Shown here one piece after another: positions 7,301 through 15,317 of a DNA stretch of 20,056 nt (the stretch's first letter is position 1; each line of letters opens with the position of its first letter). Position numbers and translations under genes: made by a program. The stretch is from Oscillospiraceae bacterium (GTDB taxonomy: Bacteria > Bacillota > Clostridia > Christensenellales > Aristaeellaceae), in NCBI GenBank assembly GCA_031266295.1, contig JAISBH010000142.1, positions 1 to 20,056 on the forward strand. The letters are read 5' to 3'. The notes beneath the pieces were generated by a model. That model did no database searches. It saw nothing but the letters and a program-made list of their open reading frames with translations, and was not told the DNA's origin.

Positions 7301-8546
7301 GCTCGACGCGCTGGGCCTGCATCTCCCGCACGGTCAACGCGGCGTCGAGCGTGTCCAGCGGCGTTCGGGCGAGCACGCGCATACGACTGACGCGCGTGGG
7401 CGAGTGACCCGCGCGGCCCAGCCGCTGCAATCCGCCGGCGACGGTCGGAGGCGCGCCGATCTGCACGACGAGATCTATCTCGCCCACATCGATGCCCAGT
7501 TCCATCGAGCCTGTGGCGCACAGACATTTCAGCGAGCCGGACTTCAGCATTCGTTCCGCTTCCAGCCGCCGCTCCTTGGCCAGGCTGCCGTGGTGAGTGC
7601 GCGCGAAGTTCGTCGGATTCTCCTCGCCGTCGTCAGCGGCCATGGTGCACAGCCCGGCAGCCATCTTCTCGGCGGGCGCGCGGCCGTTGACGAACACCAG
7701 CGTCGATGTGTTAGCGCACGCCGCGTGATAGGTCTCCCGTATCATCGCGGGCCAGACGGAGCCTGCGTCGCGCTCGACTTGCGGGGCTTCGACGGCGACG
7801 TCGGCGCGCTTGACGGCGTCGGGCCTCACGACAGCGCACGGTCTGGGCGAGCCGTCCGGAGCCGCGCCACACAGAAACGCCGCGCCTTCATCCGGCAGAG
7901 CGAGCGTGGCGGACAAGCCGATCCGCTGCGGCGGCCTCTCGCACAGCGCCGACAGCCGCTCCAGCGAAAGCGACAGACTCGCGCCGCGCTTGGTCGCCAG
8001 CAGTGCGTGCAGCTCGTCCACGATGACCGTGCGGCAGGTCGAGAGCATCCGCGAGCCGTTGACGCTGGTCAATAGCAGGAACAGGGACTCCGGGGTGGTG
8101 ATCAATATATGCGGCGGGCGCTTGATCATCGCCGCGCGTTCGGATTGCGCGGTGTCGCCGTGGCGGATAGCGGCGCGTATACCGGGCAGCGGCCTGACGT
8201 CGCGATCATCGCGCGCTTGATCGAACTTGGCGCGTATGCCTTGCAGCGGCTTCTCCAGGTTCAGCGCGATGTCATTGCCCAGCGCCTTCAACGGCGTGAT
8301 GTACAGCGTATCGACAGCGCTCGGCAGGTCGCCGCATTCAGCACGGCGAAACAGCGAATCCAGCCGAAGCAGGAACGCGGCCAGCGTCTTGCCCGTGCCT
8401 GTGGGCGCGATGATCAGCGCGTCACGGCCCTCGGCGAGAACGGGCCATCCCTGTGTCTGAGTCGGCGTCGGCCCGTCGAACGCGTCCCGAAACCATGACT
8501 GCGTATGATCATGAAATAATGATAACACACCCGCTGTTGAATCCAT
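4299..8546 (-). CDS. lhr: Lhr-type ATP-dependent DNA helicase
   Basis: Large superfamily 2 helicase of 1415 residues, close to the usual Lhr length of about 1400-1550. These 3'-5' translocases unwind DNA or RNA-DNA duplexes and are linked to DNA repair. Visible motifs: Q-motif region PTPTQTQGWP (27-36), Walker A APTGTGKT (47-54), ITPLKALGND (83-92), TTPESL (150-155), DELH (177-180), SAT (212-214), FVNGR (285-289), ATGSMELGIDVGEIDLV (344-360) and QRLGRAGHSP (374-383). The long remainder matches Lhr winged-helix and C-terminal domains, including WEYTGRVRRGYFARGLSGAQF-like sequence near the end. I choose the ATG at 8544-8546: GGAGGTG precedes it by about 4-6 nt and the downstream sequence fits the family. 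The frame could be opened 17 codons further (to 8597), but without such a site. It is transcribed divergently from the HD-domain gene. Confidence 0.93.
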   Translation of the reverse strand: MDSTAGVLSLFHDHTQSWFRDAFDGPTPTQTQGWPVLAEGRDALIIAPTGTGKTLAAFLLRLDSLFRRAECGDLPSAVDTLYITPLKALGNDIALNLEKPLQGIRAKFDQARDDRDVRPLPGIRAAIRHGDTAQSERAAMIKRPPHILITTPESLFLLLTSVNGSRMLSTCRTVIVDELHALLATKRGASLSLSLERLSALCERPPQRIGLSATLALPDEGAAFLCGAAPDGSPRPCAVVRPDAVKRADVAVEAPQVERDAGSVWPAMIRETYHAACANTSTLVFVNGRAPAEKMAAGLCTMAADDGEENPTNFARTHHGSLAKERRLEAERMLKSGSLKCLCATGSMELGIDVGEIDLVVQIGAPPTVAGGLQRLGRAGHSPTRVSRMRVLARTPLDTLDAALTVREMQAQRVEPDRAVRLALDVLAQHMLSCASNSASSPAVVDELLEMSRGAWGYRRLERGALVNTLRMLSGDYERGDMRMVRPRLYYDAIHETVKGDTYTRMLACAASTIPDRGLFAVWLEDGSARLGELDEEFVFEARIGDRFMLGAFAWQIVKIERDRVLVKATERAGAQTPFWKGDGFGRPYEVGRRFGERLRALEESMERAGGSNRLNRPLDLPVDDDASRAIRQLLKDQIEATGAVAHDRRIILEHFKTESGYDALMIHSPFGRRVHLPLSMLLRELILNDVGVDTLAFTGEYGILLTTVGCCELPDGLPAGVVRRHGSNADALVSALAALLPSTPLFGMTFRYAAARAMMFGARNGRRQPLWVQRERGARVLDRALSHPDHPLLVESLRECLTEHMDASGLADMLTQLGDGRIESLELRSAKPSPMTADLMLQFAGFEMYDYDPSPAAAAAARLTPDATVLAAMDSSRLRPPDPSILESAAPAPRLASPDALHAWLLTGGDARADELDAPAEWLESLHDADRVLYVEPGLWIAAEQLSEYECLETNAGIARVVERCLRFRGGMTAAQLEDRYARDLSDIIQTLAASGAVVEYGGVLWHSEVYSLASARTRAALRAAVVTAPPEAYAAWLASRMLPPAGPSRLESALRALSGMSMPLPRWEREILPARVPRYRSLQLDALLLSGIFRWSTKAAEDGVPLITFEETQSEGSSGGATRTADELSSLTEQESRVFATLNERGAMFSAALTQTLGFEARDALLSLAGRGLVGNDSLAPMRALNAAHPRVRSKFLAQAGRWFVSRPAEPGGESAESLLEQAFARWGVVCKETFAQSRGQAGSSSGFSWLEALDILRVWEYTGRVRRGYFARGLSGAQFVRDGDFTAIAAALSAPRPDWIVLPAKDPALAWGRLLPHDPERRFIAVDGSVVAMYGGRVELVAERSGQTLRWWDKGTEAVRALADAYRAERVYPEKTRLTAASFPEGGEDALVEAGFKRDGRAFTLWRLDMSV

Positions 8547-8709
8547 GCGCCACCTCCGATATAATAACGTGATCGAGGGGTTCATTCCGCGAGGCATGGG
8601 TTCTCCCGGCGAAAAAGGTGATCCCGCACCGTCGAACCCACGGTATAATACCCCGTGATCGTAATGCCTCTAAGTGTATTATGTCAATATTTCTTAAGGA
8701 GAGACGCTG
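8547..8709. promoter_or_regulatory. Divergent promoter region, helicase / HD protein
   Basis: This 163-bp gap separates divergent genes. A consensus TATAAT lies at 8644-8649, inside the inverted repeat CACGG (8639-8643) / CCGTG (8653-8657); no good -35 box stands at the right distance. TATAATA followed closely by CGTGATCG occurs twice, at about 8560-8575 and 8644-8661, in the same orientation. TGGGTTC (8597-8603) and GAACCCA (8634-8640) form a further inverted repeat. I infer promoter and operator-like elements. AAGGAGA (8696-8702) is the ribosome binding site of the HD gene. Confidence 0.45.
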
Positions 8710-9273
8710 ATGATTGATACCGACCGCGACGCTGCATGGACACTGCTCAATGAATACAACCAGGACGCGTTTCATCTGCTGCATTCGCGGGTGATGGAGG
8801 GCGTGATGCGTTGGTACGCGAACGAACTGGGCTATGGCGATGAAGCGGATTTCTGGAGCAATGTCGGACTGCTGCACGACCTGGACTTTGAAAGGTTTCC
8901 GGAGCGACATTGCGAAGCGTGCCAACCCATACTGCGCGAGCGCGGCTACAGCGAGCGGCTGATACGCGCGGTGGCCAGCCATGGCTACGGCCTGACGGGC
9001 GCGGATACGCCTGCGCCGGAACATCAGATGGAGAAGGTTCTGTTCGCGTCGGACGAGCTGACCGGGCTGATAGGCGCGACCGCGCGGATGCGGCCCAGCA
9101 AGAGCGTATCCGACCTAGAGACCTCGTCTGTTATCAAGAAGTTCAAGACGCCGAAATTCGCCGCCGGATGCAGCCGCGACGTGATTAAGCAAGGCGCCGA
9201 TATGCTGGGCTGGAGCCTGGAGACGTTGATTGACAAGACGATTCTGGCGATGAGGGATGCTGAGGATATATAG
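8710..9273 (+). CDS. HD-domain phosphohydrolase-like protein
   Basis: A 187-residue cytoplasmic protein with the metal-binding signature of the HD superfamily: H25 in LLHSR, H56-D57 in LLHDLD, H91 in SHGYG and D115 in ASDELTG. HD proteins with this spacing hydrolyse phosphate esters of nucleotides or related small molecules. The substrate cannot be read from the sequence. Length fits a single-domain member of the family, with a C-terminal helix-rich tail (about 140-185) containing KKFKTPKFAAGCSRD. The start is firm: AAGGAG ends 8 nt before the ATG. The gene stands alone, divergent from the helicase and about 160 bp upstream of the oxidoreductase operon, which has its own promoter. Confidence 0.82.
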   Translation: MIDTDRDAAWTLLNEYNQDAFHLLHSRVMEGVMRWYANELGYGDEADFWSNVGLLHDLDFERFPERHCEACQPILRERGYSERLIRAVASHGYGLTGADTPAPEHQMEKVLFASDELTGLIGATARMRPSKSVSDLETSSVIKKFKTPKFAAGCSRDVIKQGADMLGWSLETLIDKTILAMRDAEDI

Positions 9274-9369
9274 CTATTCGCCACGGAAAGTTAGCCGATA
9301 GCAGCATGGAATCTTTTCGATAGGGAATCTCCGGCAACGCTTCTAACGGCTCCACGCCGCGTCGCGGCC

Positions 9370-9398
9370 TTGACATTATGCGCGCACTCGCCTATCCT
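9370..9398 (+). promoter_or_regulatory. Sigma-A-type promoter of the oxidoreductase operon
   Basis: TTGACA (9370-9375), a 17-bp spacer and TATCCT (9393-9398) form a good vegetative promoter about 33 bp upstream of the first operon gene. A perfect G/C hairpin, GCCGCG-T-CGCGGC (9356-9368), sits just before the -35 box; it has no T tract and may bind a regulator or be chance. Confidence 0.6.
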
Positions 9399-9431
9399 AT
9401 TTGTTAATGAATTGCGGAGGTTGATACTATC

Positions 9432-10751
9432 ATGCCCCACGAGCGTTTTCATTATAAATCATTAATCGAATTGAGACAGACGGCTGAACGCGAGTCGGCA
9501 TGGCTGCCGTTCGACGACGACCTCAGCGCGCTGTCGCTGCCGTTGACCGTTCATAATCATTCGCTGCCAAACCGCATTGCTATACAACCAATGGAGGGTT
9601 CGGATAGCGCGCCCGACGGAGCTCCAGGGGAATTGACGTTCCGGCGGTACGAGCGTTTCGCGATGGGCGGAACGGCGCTGATCTGGTTCGAAGCCGTCGC
9701 GGTCGCCGACGAAGCCCGCGCTAATCCTCGGCAGCTGATACTGACCGAACACAACCTTGACGCGTACAAGCGTTTGATCGACAGCATACATGAAACGGGC
9801 TTACGCACCAACGGTTATGCGCCGCTGGTTGTTATACAATCAACCCATTCGGGCCGCTACTCCAAGCCGTACGGTTCGCCGCGTCCGCGCGTCGCCTACA
9901 ACAACCCGTTGTTTGAGGATACGCCGCTGCCGCCGTCCGCCATTATCACGGACGACGAATTGCGGCAAGTTGAAACGGCGTATGGCACAACCGCCGCGCT
10001 TGCCGAGCGCGCGGGGTTCGACGGGGTGGATGTTAAGGCCTGTCATCGCTATCTGATAAACGAATTGCTGTCGGCATACAACCGTCCGGGCGCATATGGA
10101 GGCGACTTGGCTGGTCGCTCACGTTTTCTGTACAACGCGATGGAGTCCACCCGCGCCAGCGTCTCGAACGGCATGATACTAACCACGCGTATTAACGTAT
10201 ACGACGGATTCCCGTATCCATACGGTTTCGGCGTAAAGCCGGACGCCGATCCAGACGAGGCGTTGACGCCGGACTTATCGGAACCGTTAACGCTGATCGG
10301 CGGTCTGGTCGATAGGTTCAAACTGCCCATCATAGACATAACGATTGGCAACCCATATAAGAATCCGCATGTGAACCGCCCATATGACGCGGGCGGGTAT
10401 GTGCCGGATGAACATCCGTTGGTTGGGTTGTCGCGAATGATGCAATGCGTATCAGCCGTGCAGAACGCGTTCCCGCGGCTGCCTGTTATCGGTTCCGCGT
10501 TCTCATACCCCAGACAGTTCGCGCCCAATCTGGCTGCCGGTATGATCGGCGGCCAACATTGTCATATGGCGGGGTTCGGGCGAATGGCGCTGGCGTATCC
10601 CGACTTCGCGAACGACATACTGCGCGGCGGCGGACTCAACGCCGGGAAGGTCTGTCTGACGTGCGGCCAGTGCGCCGGATTACTCAGACAGGGCAAGCCG
10701 TCCGGTTGTGTCATACGCGATCCTGAATATCGGAGGTCAAACGCGCAGTGA
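9432..10751 (+). CDS. Old-yellow-enzyme-type NADH:flavin oxidoreductase
   Basis: A 439-residue FMN TIM-barrel protein of the old yellow enzyme superfamily, expected to reduce activated C=C bonds (alpha,beta-unsaturated carbonyls) in the cytoplasm. Seen: LPNRIAIQPMEGSD (45-58), RRYERFAMGG (71-80), HSGRYS (139-144), and AGFDGVDVKACHRYLINELLSAYNR beginning at 194, the segment that carries the substrate-binding residues, followed by YGGDLAGRSRF (222-232). Near the end C408-x2-C411-x2-C414-x11-C426 resembles the 4Fe-4S site of 2,4-dienoyl-CoA reductase-like members, yet the C-terminal NAD(P)/FAD domain of that subgroup is missing. The only sensible start, the ATG at 9432, has GGAGG 11 nt upstream, a rather long spacing. 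It is the first gene of a three-gene operon and overlaps the next gene by 4 bp (GTGA). Confidence 0.87.
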   Translation: MPHERFHYKSLIELRQTAERESAWLPFDDDLSALSLPLTVHNHSLPNRIAIQPMEGSDSAPDGAPGELTFRRYERFAMGGTALIWFEAVAVADEARANPRQLILTEHNLDAYKRLIDSIHETGLRTNGYAPLVVIQSTHSGRYSKPYGSPRPRVAYNNPLFEDTPLPPSAIITDDELRQVETAYGTTAALAERAGFDGVDVKACHRYLINELLSAYNRPGAYGGDLAGRSRFLYNAMESTRASVSNGMILTTRINVYDGFPYPYGFGVKPDADPDEALTPDLSEPLTLIGGLVDRFKLPIIDITIGNPYKNPHVNRPYDAGGYVPDEHPLVGLSRMMQCVSAVQNAFPRLPVIGSAFSYPRQFAPNLAAGMIGGQHCHMAGFGRMALAYPDFANDILRGGGLNAGKVCLTCGQCAGLLRQGKPSGCVIRDPEYRRSNAQ

Positions 10752-11509
10752 ACGATACGCGGCAAAAAGTAGCGGTTGTGACCGGATCGACGCGCGGGAT
10801 CGGCAGGGCGATAGCCGACGCGCTGTGGGACGATGGTTACATGGTTATATATAGCGGAACCGGCGCGTCTCGGCCCGGCGACCTGCCGGACGACCGTCCT
10901 TACCAACTGTGCGATGTAAGCGACGCCGAACAGCAAGACGCGCTTGTCCGGTATATACTCGCCCGATACAACCGTTTGGATGTGTTCGTCAGCAACGCGG
11001 GCGTCGCGCCATTAACGCGGCTGGACGCACTGGAAACAACCCCAGAGAGTTACGATCGGGTGATGAACGTTAATCTGCGCGGCGCGTTCTTCTTGGCGCA
11101 GCGCGTCGCCAACGAGATGATTGCGCTGCGGAAGACGCCGCTATCCGATTATTCGCCGCGCATGATATTTATAACTTCAATATCAGCCTACGCCGTTTCG
11201 ATTAATCGCGCGGAATATTGCATATCGAAGGCTGGACTATCCATGGCGGCGCAGATATTCGCCGCGCGCCTGGCCTGCGAAGGCGTTCCAGTGTTCGAGA
11301 TCCGCCCCGGCGTGATCGCGACCGACATGACGCAGGGCGTTAAATCCAAGTACGAATCAATGATAGCGGATGGATTAACGCCAATCCCGCGTATGGGCGA
11401 GCCGTCGGATGTGGCGCGAATGGTGCGAGCCGCGTGCTCTGGATTGTTGGACTTCACAACCGGACAGGTATTGAACGCGGACGGCGGCTATCATGTCCGC
11501 AGGTTGTAG
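10748..11509 (+). CDS. Short-chain dehydrogenase/reductase
   Basis: A 253-residue classical SDR. Seen: the cofactor-binding TGSTRGIG (12-19), NAG (83-85), the catalytic serine region TSISAY (143-148) and Y157-x3-K161, plus the RPGVIATDMT segment after the active site. Classical SDRs of about 250 residues interconvert alcohols and ketones with NAD(P)H; many are annotated as 3-oxoacyl-ACP reductase, but no fatty-acid genes are nearby. The GTG start overlaps the stop of the upstream flavin oxidoreductase (GTGA), and GGAGGT lies about 10 nt before it, so translation is probably coupled. Its position between two flavoenzymes suggests it acts on the keto or hydroxyl group of the same substrate. Cofactor preference is not clear from the sequence. 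Confidence 0.9.
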   Translation: MNDTRQKVAVVTGSTRGIGRAIADALWDDGYMVIYSGTGASRPGDLPDDRPYQLCDVSDAEQQDALVRYILARYNRLDVFVSNAGVAPLTRLDALETTPESYDRVMNVNLRGAFFLAQRVANEMIALRKTPLSDYSPRMIFITSISAYAVSINRAEYCISKAGLSMAAQIFAARLACEGVPVFEIRPGVIATDMTQGVKSKYESMIADGLTPIPRMGEPSDVARMVRAACSGLLDFTTGQVLNADGGYHVRRL

Positions 11510-11511
11510 AC

Positions 11512-13380
11512 ATGCGGATATCTGAAGCTCAAACGGTTGTGATCGGCTCCGGCTGCGCGGGACTCAATGCCGCCGACTGGCTGCTCGACCTCGGATTGTC
11601 CGGCGTTATGCTCGTTACGGAATCAATGAACAACGGCACGTCCCGCAACGCTGGCAGCGACAAACAGACCTACTATAAGTTGTCGCTGTCGGGCGCGATA
11701 GGCGACTCGCCTGAGGCGATGTCGCGAGACATGATGTCGGAAGGCGTCAACGCCGACAACGCTTTAGCTGAAGCCTCATCCTCCGTTCAATCATTCTTCA
11801 AGCTGGTCAGTCTGGGAGTGCCGTTCCCTTGTAACAACTACGGGGAGTATGTAGGCTATCAAACCGACCATGACCCGCGTTCACGCGCGACGTCCGCGGG
11901 GCCGCTTACATCCCGGCTGATGACAGAGGCCCTTGAGGCGTCGGTACTCCGGAAGGGATTACGCATCCTCGACAACACATTGGCGTTCAAGATACTCGCG
12001 AACGAAGGTTGCGCGGCAGGCGTGCTCTGTTTGGATACAACAACTAACGAGCTTCATATGATCCGCTGCGCGCATATCATACTCGCGGTTGGCGGTCCGG
12101 CATACATCTATTCATCGTCGGTGTACCCGCTAGGGCATACGGGCATGACCGGCATGGCCCTGTCGGCGGGCGCGGCGTGTTCCAACCTGCAACAGTGGCA
12201 GTACGGCCTGGCGTCAAAGGATTTTCGGTGGAACGTATCGGGCAGTTACCAGCAGGCGCTTCCGCGCTACGTTTCAATCGACTGCACGGGCGACGGAGCG
12301 GGCGTCGATCGAGAGTTCCTGCTGGACGACCTTTCGCCGCGAGAGGCGCTGCGGCTGACATTCCTCAAAGGATATCAATGGCCGTTCGACACGCGTAAGG
12401 CGAAGGGTTCGTCGCTGATCGACCTGCTAACGCACCGTCAAACCCACGAATTCGGCCGCCATGTTTTCATGGATTTCACGCGTAATCCCACGGGCTGGAC
12501 GGACGACCTATCGGCGCTGGATGATGAATCCCGCGCGTATCTTGAGAATTCCGGCGCGGTTCAGCGCACGCCGATCAAGCGGCTGGAGCATATGAATCAG
12601 CCCGCCGTCGAGCTGTACCGCGCGCACGGCATCGACCTGTATACAACCCCGCTGCGTGTCGAGGTGTGCGCCCAGCACTGCAACGGCGGCGTGAGCGTTG
12701 ACAGTCATTGGCAAACAGCCATACGTGGTCTATACGCGGCGGGCGAAGCGGCGGGTACGTTCGGCGCGTATCGGCCAGGCGGATCGGCGCTCAATTCCAC
12801 ACAAGTAGGCTCTATGCGCGCCGCACAGCATATCGCCTTGAATCAACGAAGTGAACCCATATCGGCTGCTATTAAATCGCTTATCAATACCGTGTCAATA
12901 CCCATATACCCCAATGCCGAAGGCATACTCGTCCAGCTGCAGTCCCGCATGAGCGCGGTCGGCGCGCACCTGCGGGATGTCGACGGGCTGCACGCGCTAC
13001 GCGAAGACGCGAAAACATTGCGTCGCAGTGCAAAACATTACAATGTTAACGATCACGAACTCACAACCCGCAGTGATCTTGCGGCGCAGCTCAAACTAAA
13101 CGACATGCTCATTACCCTTGACGCTGTAATTGACGCAATGCTGTTCGCCGCTGATTTCTATGGCAGCACGGGCGCGGGTTTGGTCGCCGACAGGTGCGGC
13201 GGTTATCTGCCTCACCGCGATGAACAGCCGAATTGCGTTATCGAGACCAAGCGCGCCGACGCTACTGAACCCGGTGAAACCCGCTTCGTTTCACGCGCCG
13301 TTCCCGCAAGGGCGTTTCCCCAGCGCGATCTATGGTTTGAGTCGGTGTGGAAAACATTCCGCCGCGAACATGGTATGTAG
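11512..13380 (+). CDS. Fumarate-reductase-like FAD flavoprotein
   Basis: A 622-residue soluble flavoprotein of the succinate dehydrogenase / fumarate reductase / L-aspartate oxidase superfamily. Seen: the FAD-binding VVIGSGCAGLNAA (9-21), GTSRNAGSDKQTYY (42-55), a second FAD contact at ILAVGGPAYIYSSS, H389 within CAQHCNGGV, and the C-terminal FAD segment YAAGEAAGTFG (408-418) with R421-P-G-G-S-A-L. H389 and R421 stand where family members keep substrate-binding and catalytic residues. There is no Tat signal, FMN-binding domain or iron-sulfur partner gene, so electrons probably come from NAD(P)H or another flavoprotein. The ATG lies 2 nt after the SDR stop. The open frame reaches back to 11434 inside the SDR gene, but the FAD motif spacing supports 11512. 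The downstream neighbour is convergent with a 26-bp gap. Confidence 0.85.
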   Translation: MRISEAQTVVIGSGCAGLNAADWLLDLGLSGVMLVTESMNNGTSRNAGSDKQTYYKLSLSGAIGDSPEAMSRDMMSEGVNADNALAEASSSVQSFFKLVSLGVPFPCNNYGEYVGYQTDHDPRSRATSAGPLTSRLMTEALEASVLRKGLRILDNTLAFKILANEGCAAGVLCLDTTTNELHMIRCAHIILAVGGPAYIYSSSVYPLGHTGMTGMALSAGAACSNLQQWQYGLASKDFRWNVSGSYQQALPRYVSIDCTGDGAGVDREFLLDDLSPREALRLTFLKGYQWPFDTRKAKGSSLIDLLTHRQTHEFGRHVFMDFTRNPTGWTDDLSALDDESRAYLENSGAVQRTPIKRLEHMNQPAVELYRAHGIDLYTTPLRVEVCAQHCNGGVSVDSHWQTAIRGLYAAGEAAGTFGAYRPGGSALNSTQVGSMRAAQHIALNQRSEPISAAIKSLINTVSIPIYPNAEGILVQLQSRMSAVGAHLRDVDGLHALREDAKTLRRSAKHYNVNDHELTTRSDLAAQLKLNDMLITLDAVIDAMLFAADFYGSTGAGLVADRCGGYLPHRDEQPNCVIETKRADATEPGETRFVSRAVPARAFPQRDLWFESVWKTFRREHGM

Positions 13381-13406
13381 GATGTAATTGGTTCCAGCAA
13401 TTCTAT

Positions 13407-15317
13407 TTATTCCGTCCGCCCGCGCGCCTTCGATCGATGGGCGGCGGGTTTCGCTTGAGGTTCCTCGGCGTCAAACACTACCGAGGCGCGAGCGTCGCGC
13501 GCTTGCTGTACCAGCTTAGCCGCCATCTTTCGCGCCGCTTCACGGAATCGCTCCACCGAACCCCTTCCGGCGGCTATATCAGCGAGCGCTTTCTCCCACT
13601 TCCCAGTCAATTCAGGCTCCACAACGACTCCGGGCACCACTTCGATGAGCCGCACGCCTTTATCCGTCGCGACGATCGTCTTGTTGCGCCGGGTCGCGTA
13701 ACCGACCTGTATCAGCCGCTCGATGATCGCCGCGCGCGTTGCGGGCGTGCCTAATCCCCCCGATCGCATCGCCTCGCGCAGCGCCTCGTCCTCGATTTCG
13801 CGTCCCGCGTGCTCCATCGCGGCCAGCAGGGTGGAGTCAGTCAGCGGCGCGGGCGGCTTGGTTTTGTCCTCTTTAACAACCACGCCGCGTACTGTGCGCG
13901 CGTCCCCGACCTTCAGCATGGGCAGAGTCTGTTCGCCGGGCGGATTTTCGTTACGTTTGTATATCGCTTTCCAACCGTTTTGGATGACGACGCGTCCAAC
14001 GCTGGCAAACGCGCGCCCCTCGCTGATCGTCGTGACGCGCGTCTGTTCGTACACATGGCTGGGCGAGAAAGCCGCCGCCAGATTCTTGCAAATGATGCCG
14101 TATACCCCGCGCTCAGCCTGGGTGAGTTTGTCAAAACCTGTGGTTTTGCCGGTAGGTAACAGCGCGTGATGATCCGACACCTTCGACGCGTCGAATATCC
14201 TGTTGGATTTAGGCAGCGGTTTGGAAATGAGCGGCTCTACGAATGGCGAAAGCTCGCGAAAAGCCTCCACCGCGCCGCGCATCGCGCCAGGCAGCTTGCT
14301 CATCATGTCGTCCGTGAGGTGGCGGCTGTCCGTGCGAGGGTATGTGATTAGTTTATGCCTTTCATATAAAGATTGCGCGACCTCAAGCGTCTGCTTCGCC
14401 GTCAGTCCCAACAATCGATTGGCCTCGCGTTGGAGGCTGGTTAAGTCCAGCAGCTGAGGCGGCAGCTCCGTTTTCTTGGATTTATCCACGGATTCGACCC
14501 GCGCGGGTTTGCCGCGCACATCATCGGCGACGTCCTTTGCCTTTTGAGCGTCCCACACGCGCGGTTCCTTGGTCTCGGGGTCGACATAATTGCCGGTGTA
14601 ATCGCCAAAGTCCGCAGTCACAATCCAGTATGGCTTGGGTACGAATGAGTCGATCGCTTTGCGCCGCCTCACCAACAGCGCGAGCGTCGGCGTTTGAACG
14701 CGGCCGATCGACAACAATACATTGTATCGCAGCGTGTACGCGCGGCTGCCGTTCATCCCGACGAGCCAATCCGCCTCTGCGCGACAGCGCGCGCTCTCAT
14801 ACAGCGGGTCGCAGCTCGCGCCGGGTCGCAGCCTCGCGAACCCTTCCTGGATCGCCTCGTCGGTCATGCTGGAGATCCACAACCTGTCGAACGGTTTGTG
14901 ACAACCCGTCATTTTGTAGATATAGCGGAATATCAGTTCACCCTCGCGTCCAGCGTCCGTTGCGCATATAATGCGTTCGATCGACGGGCTGAGCATCCAT
15001 TTTTTGACGATAGCATACTGCGATTTGGTTTTAGGTATTACCTTAAGCGGTATGGTTGTGGGTAATATGGGTAAATCAACATCCCGCCAGCGTTTCCACT
15101 GCGGGTTGATTTCATCCGGTTCCTGGAGCGTAACCAAATGGCCGACAGCCCACGTGACCGCGTAGCCGCTTCCTGTGACGCAACCCTCACCCGGCGTTCG
15201 AGCGGACAGCACGCGCGCCAGGTCGCGGGCGACGGAGGGTTTCTCCGCGATTACCAGCGTGCGTATGGCTGGGTCAGGCTTTGGCGAGGCGCTCCTTGAT
15301 CGCTGTGAGGAACTCAT
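13407..15317 (-). CDS. topB: DNA topoisomerase III
   Basis: Type IA topoisomerase that relaxes and decatenates DNA through a 5'-phosphotyrosine link. From the ATG at 15315-15317 the product is 636 residues. Seen: the TOPRIM motif LVIAEKPSVARD (21-32), DAGREGE (121-127), the conserved SIGRVQTPTLALL (203-215), the active-site TYPRTDSRHL with Y326, and GGLGTPATRAAIIERL in the C-terminal third. There are no zinc-finger repeats at the C-terminus, as is usual for TopB of this size. The start is doubtful. Family members normally begin M-K-T-L-V-I-A-E-K; here the matching position is ATA (15264-15266). The nearest in-frame standard start is the ATG at 15315, with GGAGGT 11 nt upstream, overlapping icd by 44 bp and adding 17 residues. 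It is the last gene of the hydratase-icd-topB operon. Confidence 0.93.
   Translation of the reverse strand: MSSSQRSRSASPKPDPAIRTLVIAEKPSVARDLARVLSARTPGEGCVTGSGYAVTWAVGHLVTLQEPDEINPQWKRWRDVDLPILPTTIPLKVIPKTKSQYAIVKKWMLSPSIERIICATDAGREGELIFRYIYKMTGCHKPFDRLWISSMTDEAIQEGFARLRPGASCDPLYESARCRAEADWLVGMNGSRAYTLRYNVLLSIGRVQTPTLALLVRRRKAIDSFVPKPYWIVTADFGDYTGNYVDPETKEPRVWDAQKAKDVADDVRGKPARVESVDKSKKTELPPQLLDLTSLQREANRLLGLTAKQTLEVAQSLYERHKLITYPRTDSRHLTDDMMSKLPGAMRGAVEAFRELSPFVEPLISKPLPKSNRIFDASKVSDHHALLPTGKTTGFDKLTQAERGVYGIICKNLAAAFSPSHVYEQTRVTTISEGRAFASVGRVVIQNGWKAIYKRNENPPGEQTLPMLKVGDARTVRGVVVKEDKTKPPAPLTDSTLLAAMEHAGREIEDEALREAMRSGGLGTPATRAAIIERLIQVGYATRRNKTIVATDKGVRLIEVVPGVVVEPELTGKWEKALADIAAGRGSVERFREAARKMAAKLVQQARDARASVVFDAEEPQAKPAAHRSKARGRTE

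Noticed and set aside
8547..8597. 17-codon extension of the helicase
   Set aside because: No ribosome binding site at the upstream ATG, whereas GGAGGTG precedes the internal ATG at the right distance.
9356..9368. Intrinsic terminator after the HD gene
   Set aside because: The perfect G/C stem has a 1-nt loop and no T tract, and it abuts the -35 box of the next operon.
9432..10751. Assignment as 2,4-dienoyl-CoA reductase or a bai gene
   Set aside because: The C-terminal nucleotide-binding domain is missing and the active-site region (CHRYLINELLSA) does not let me name a substrate.
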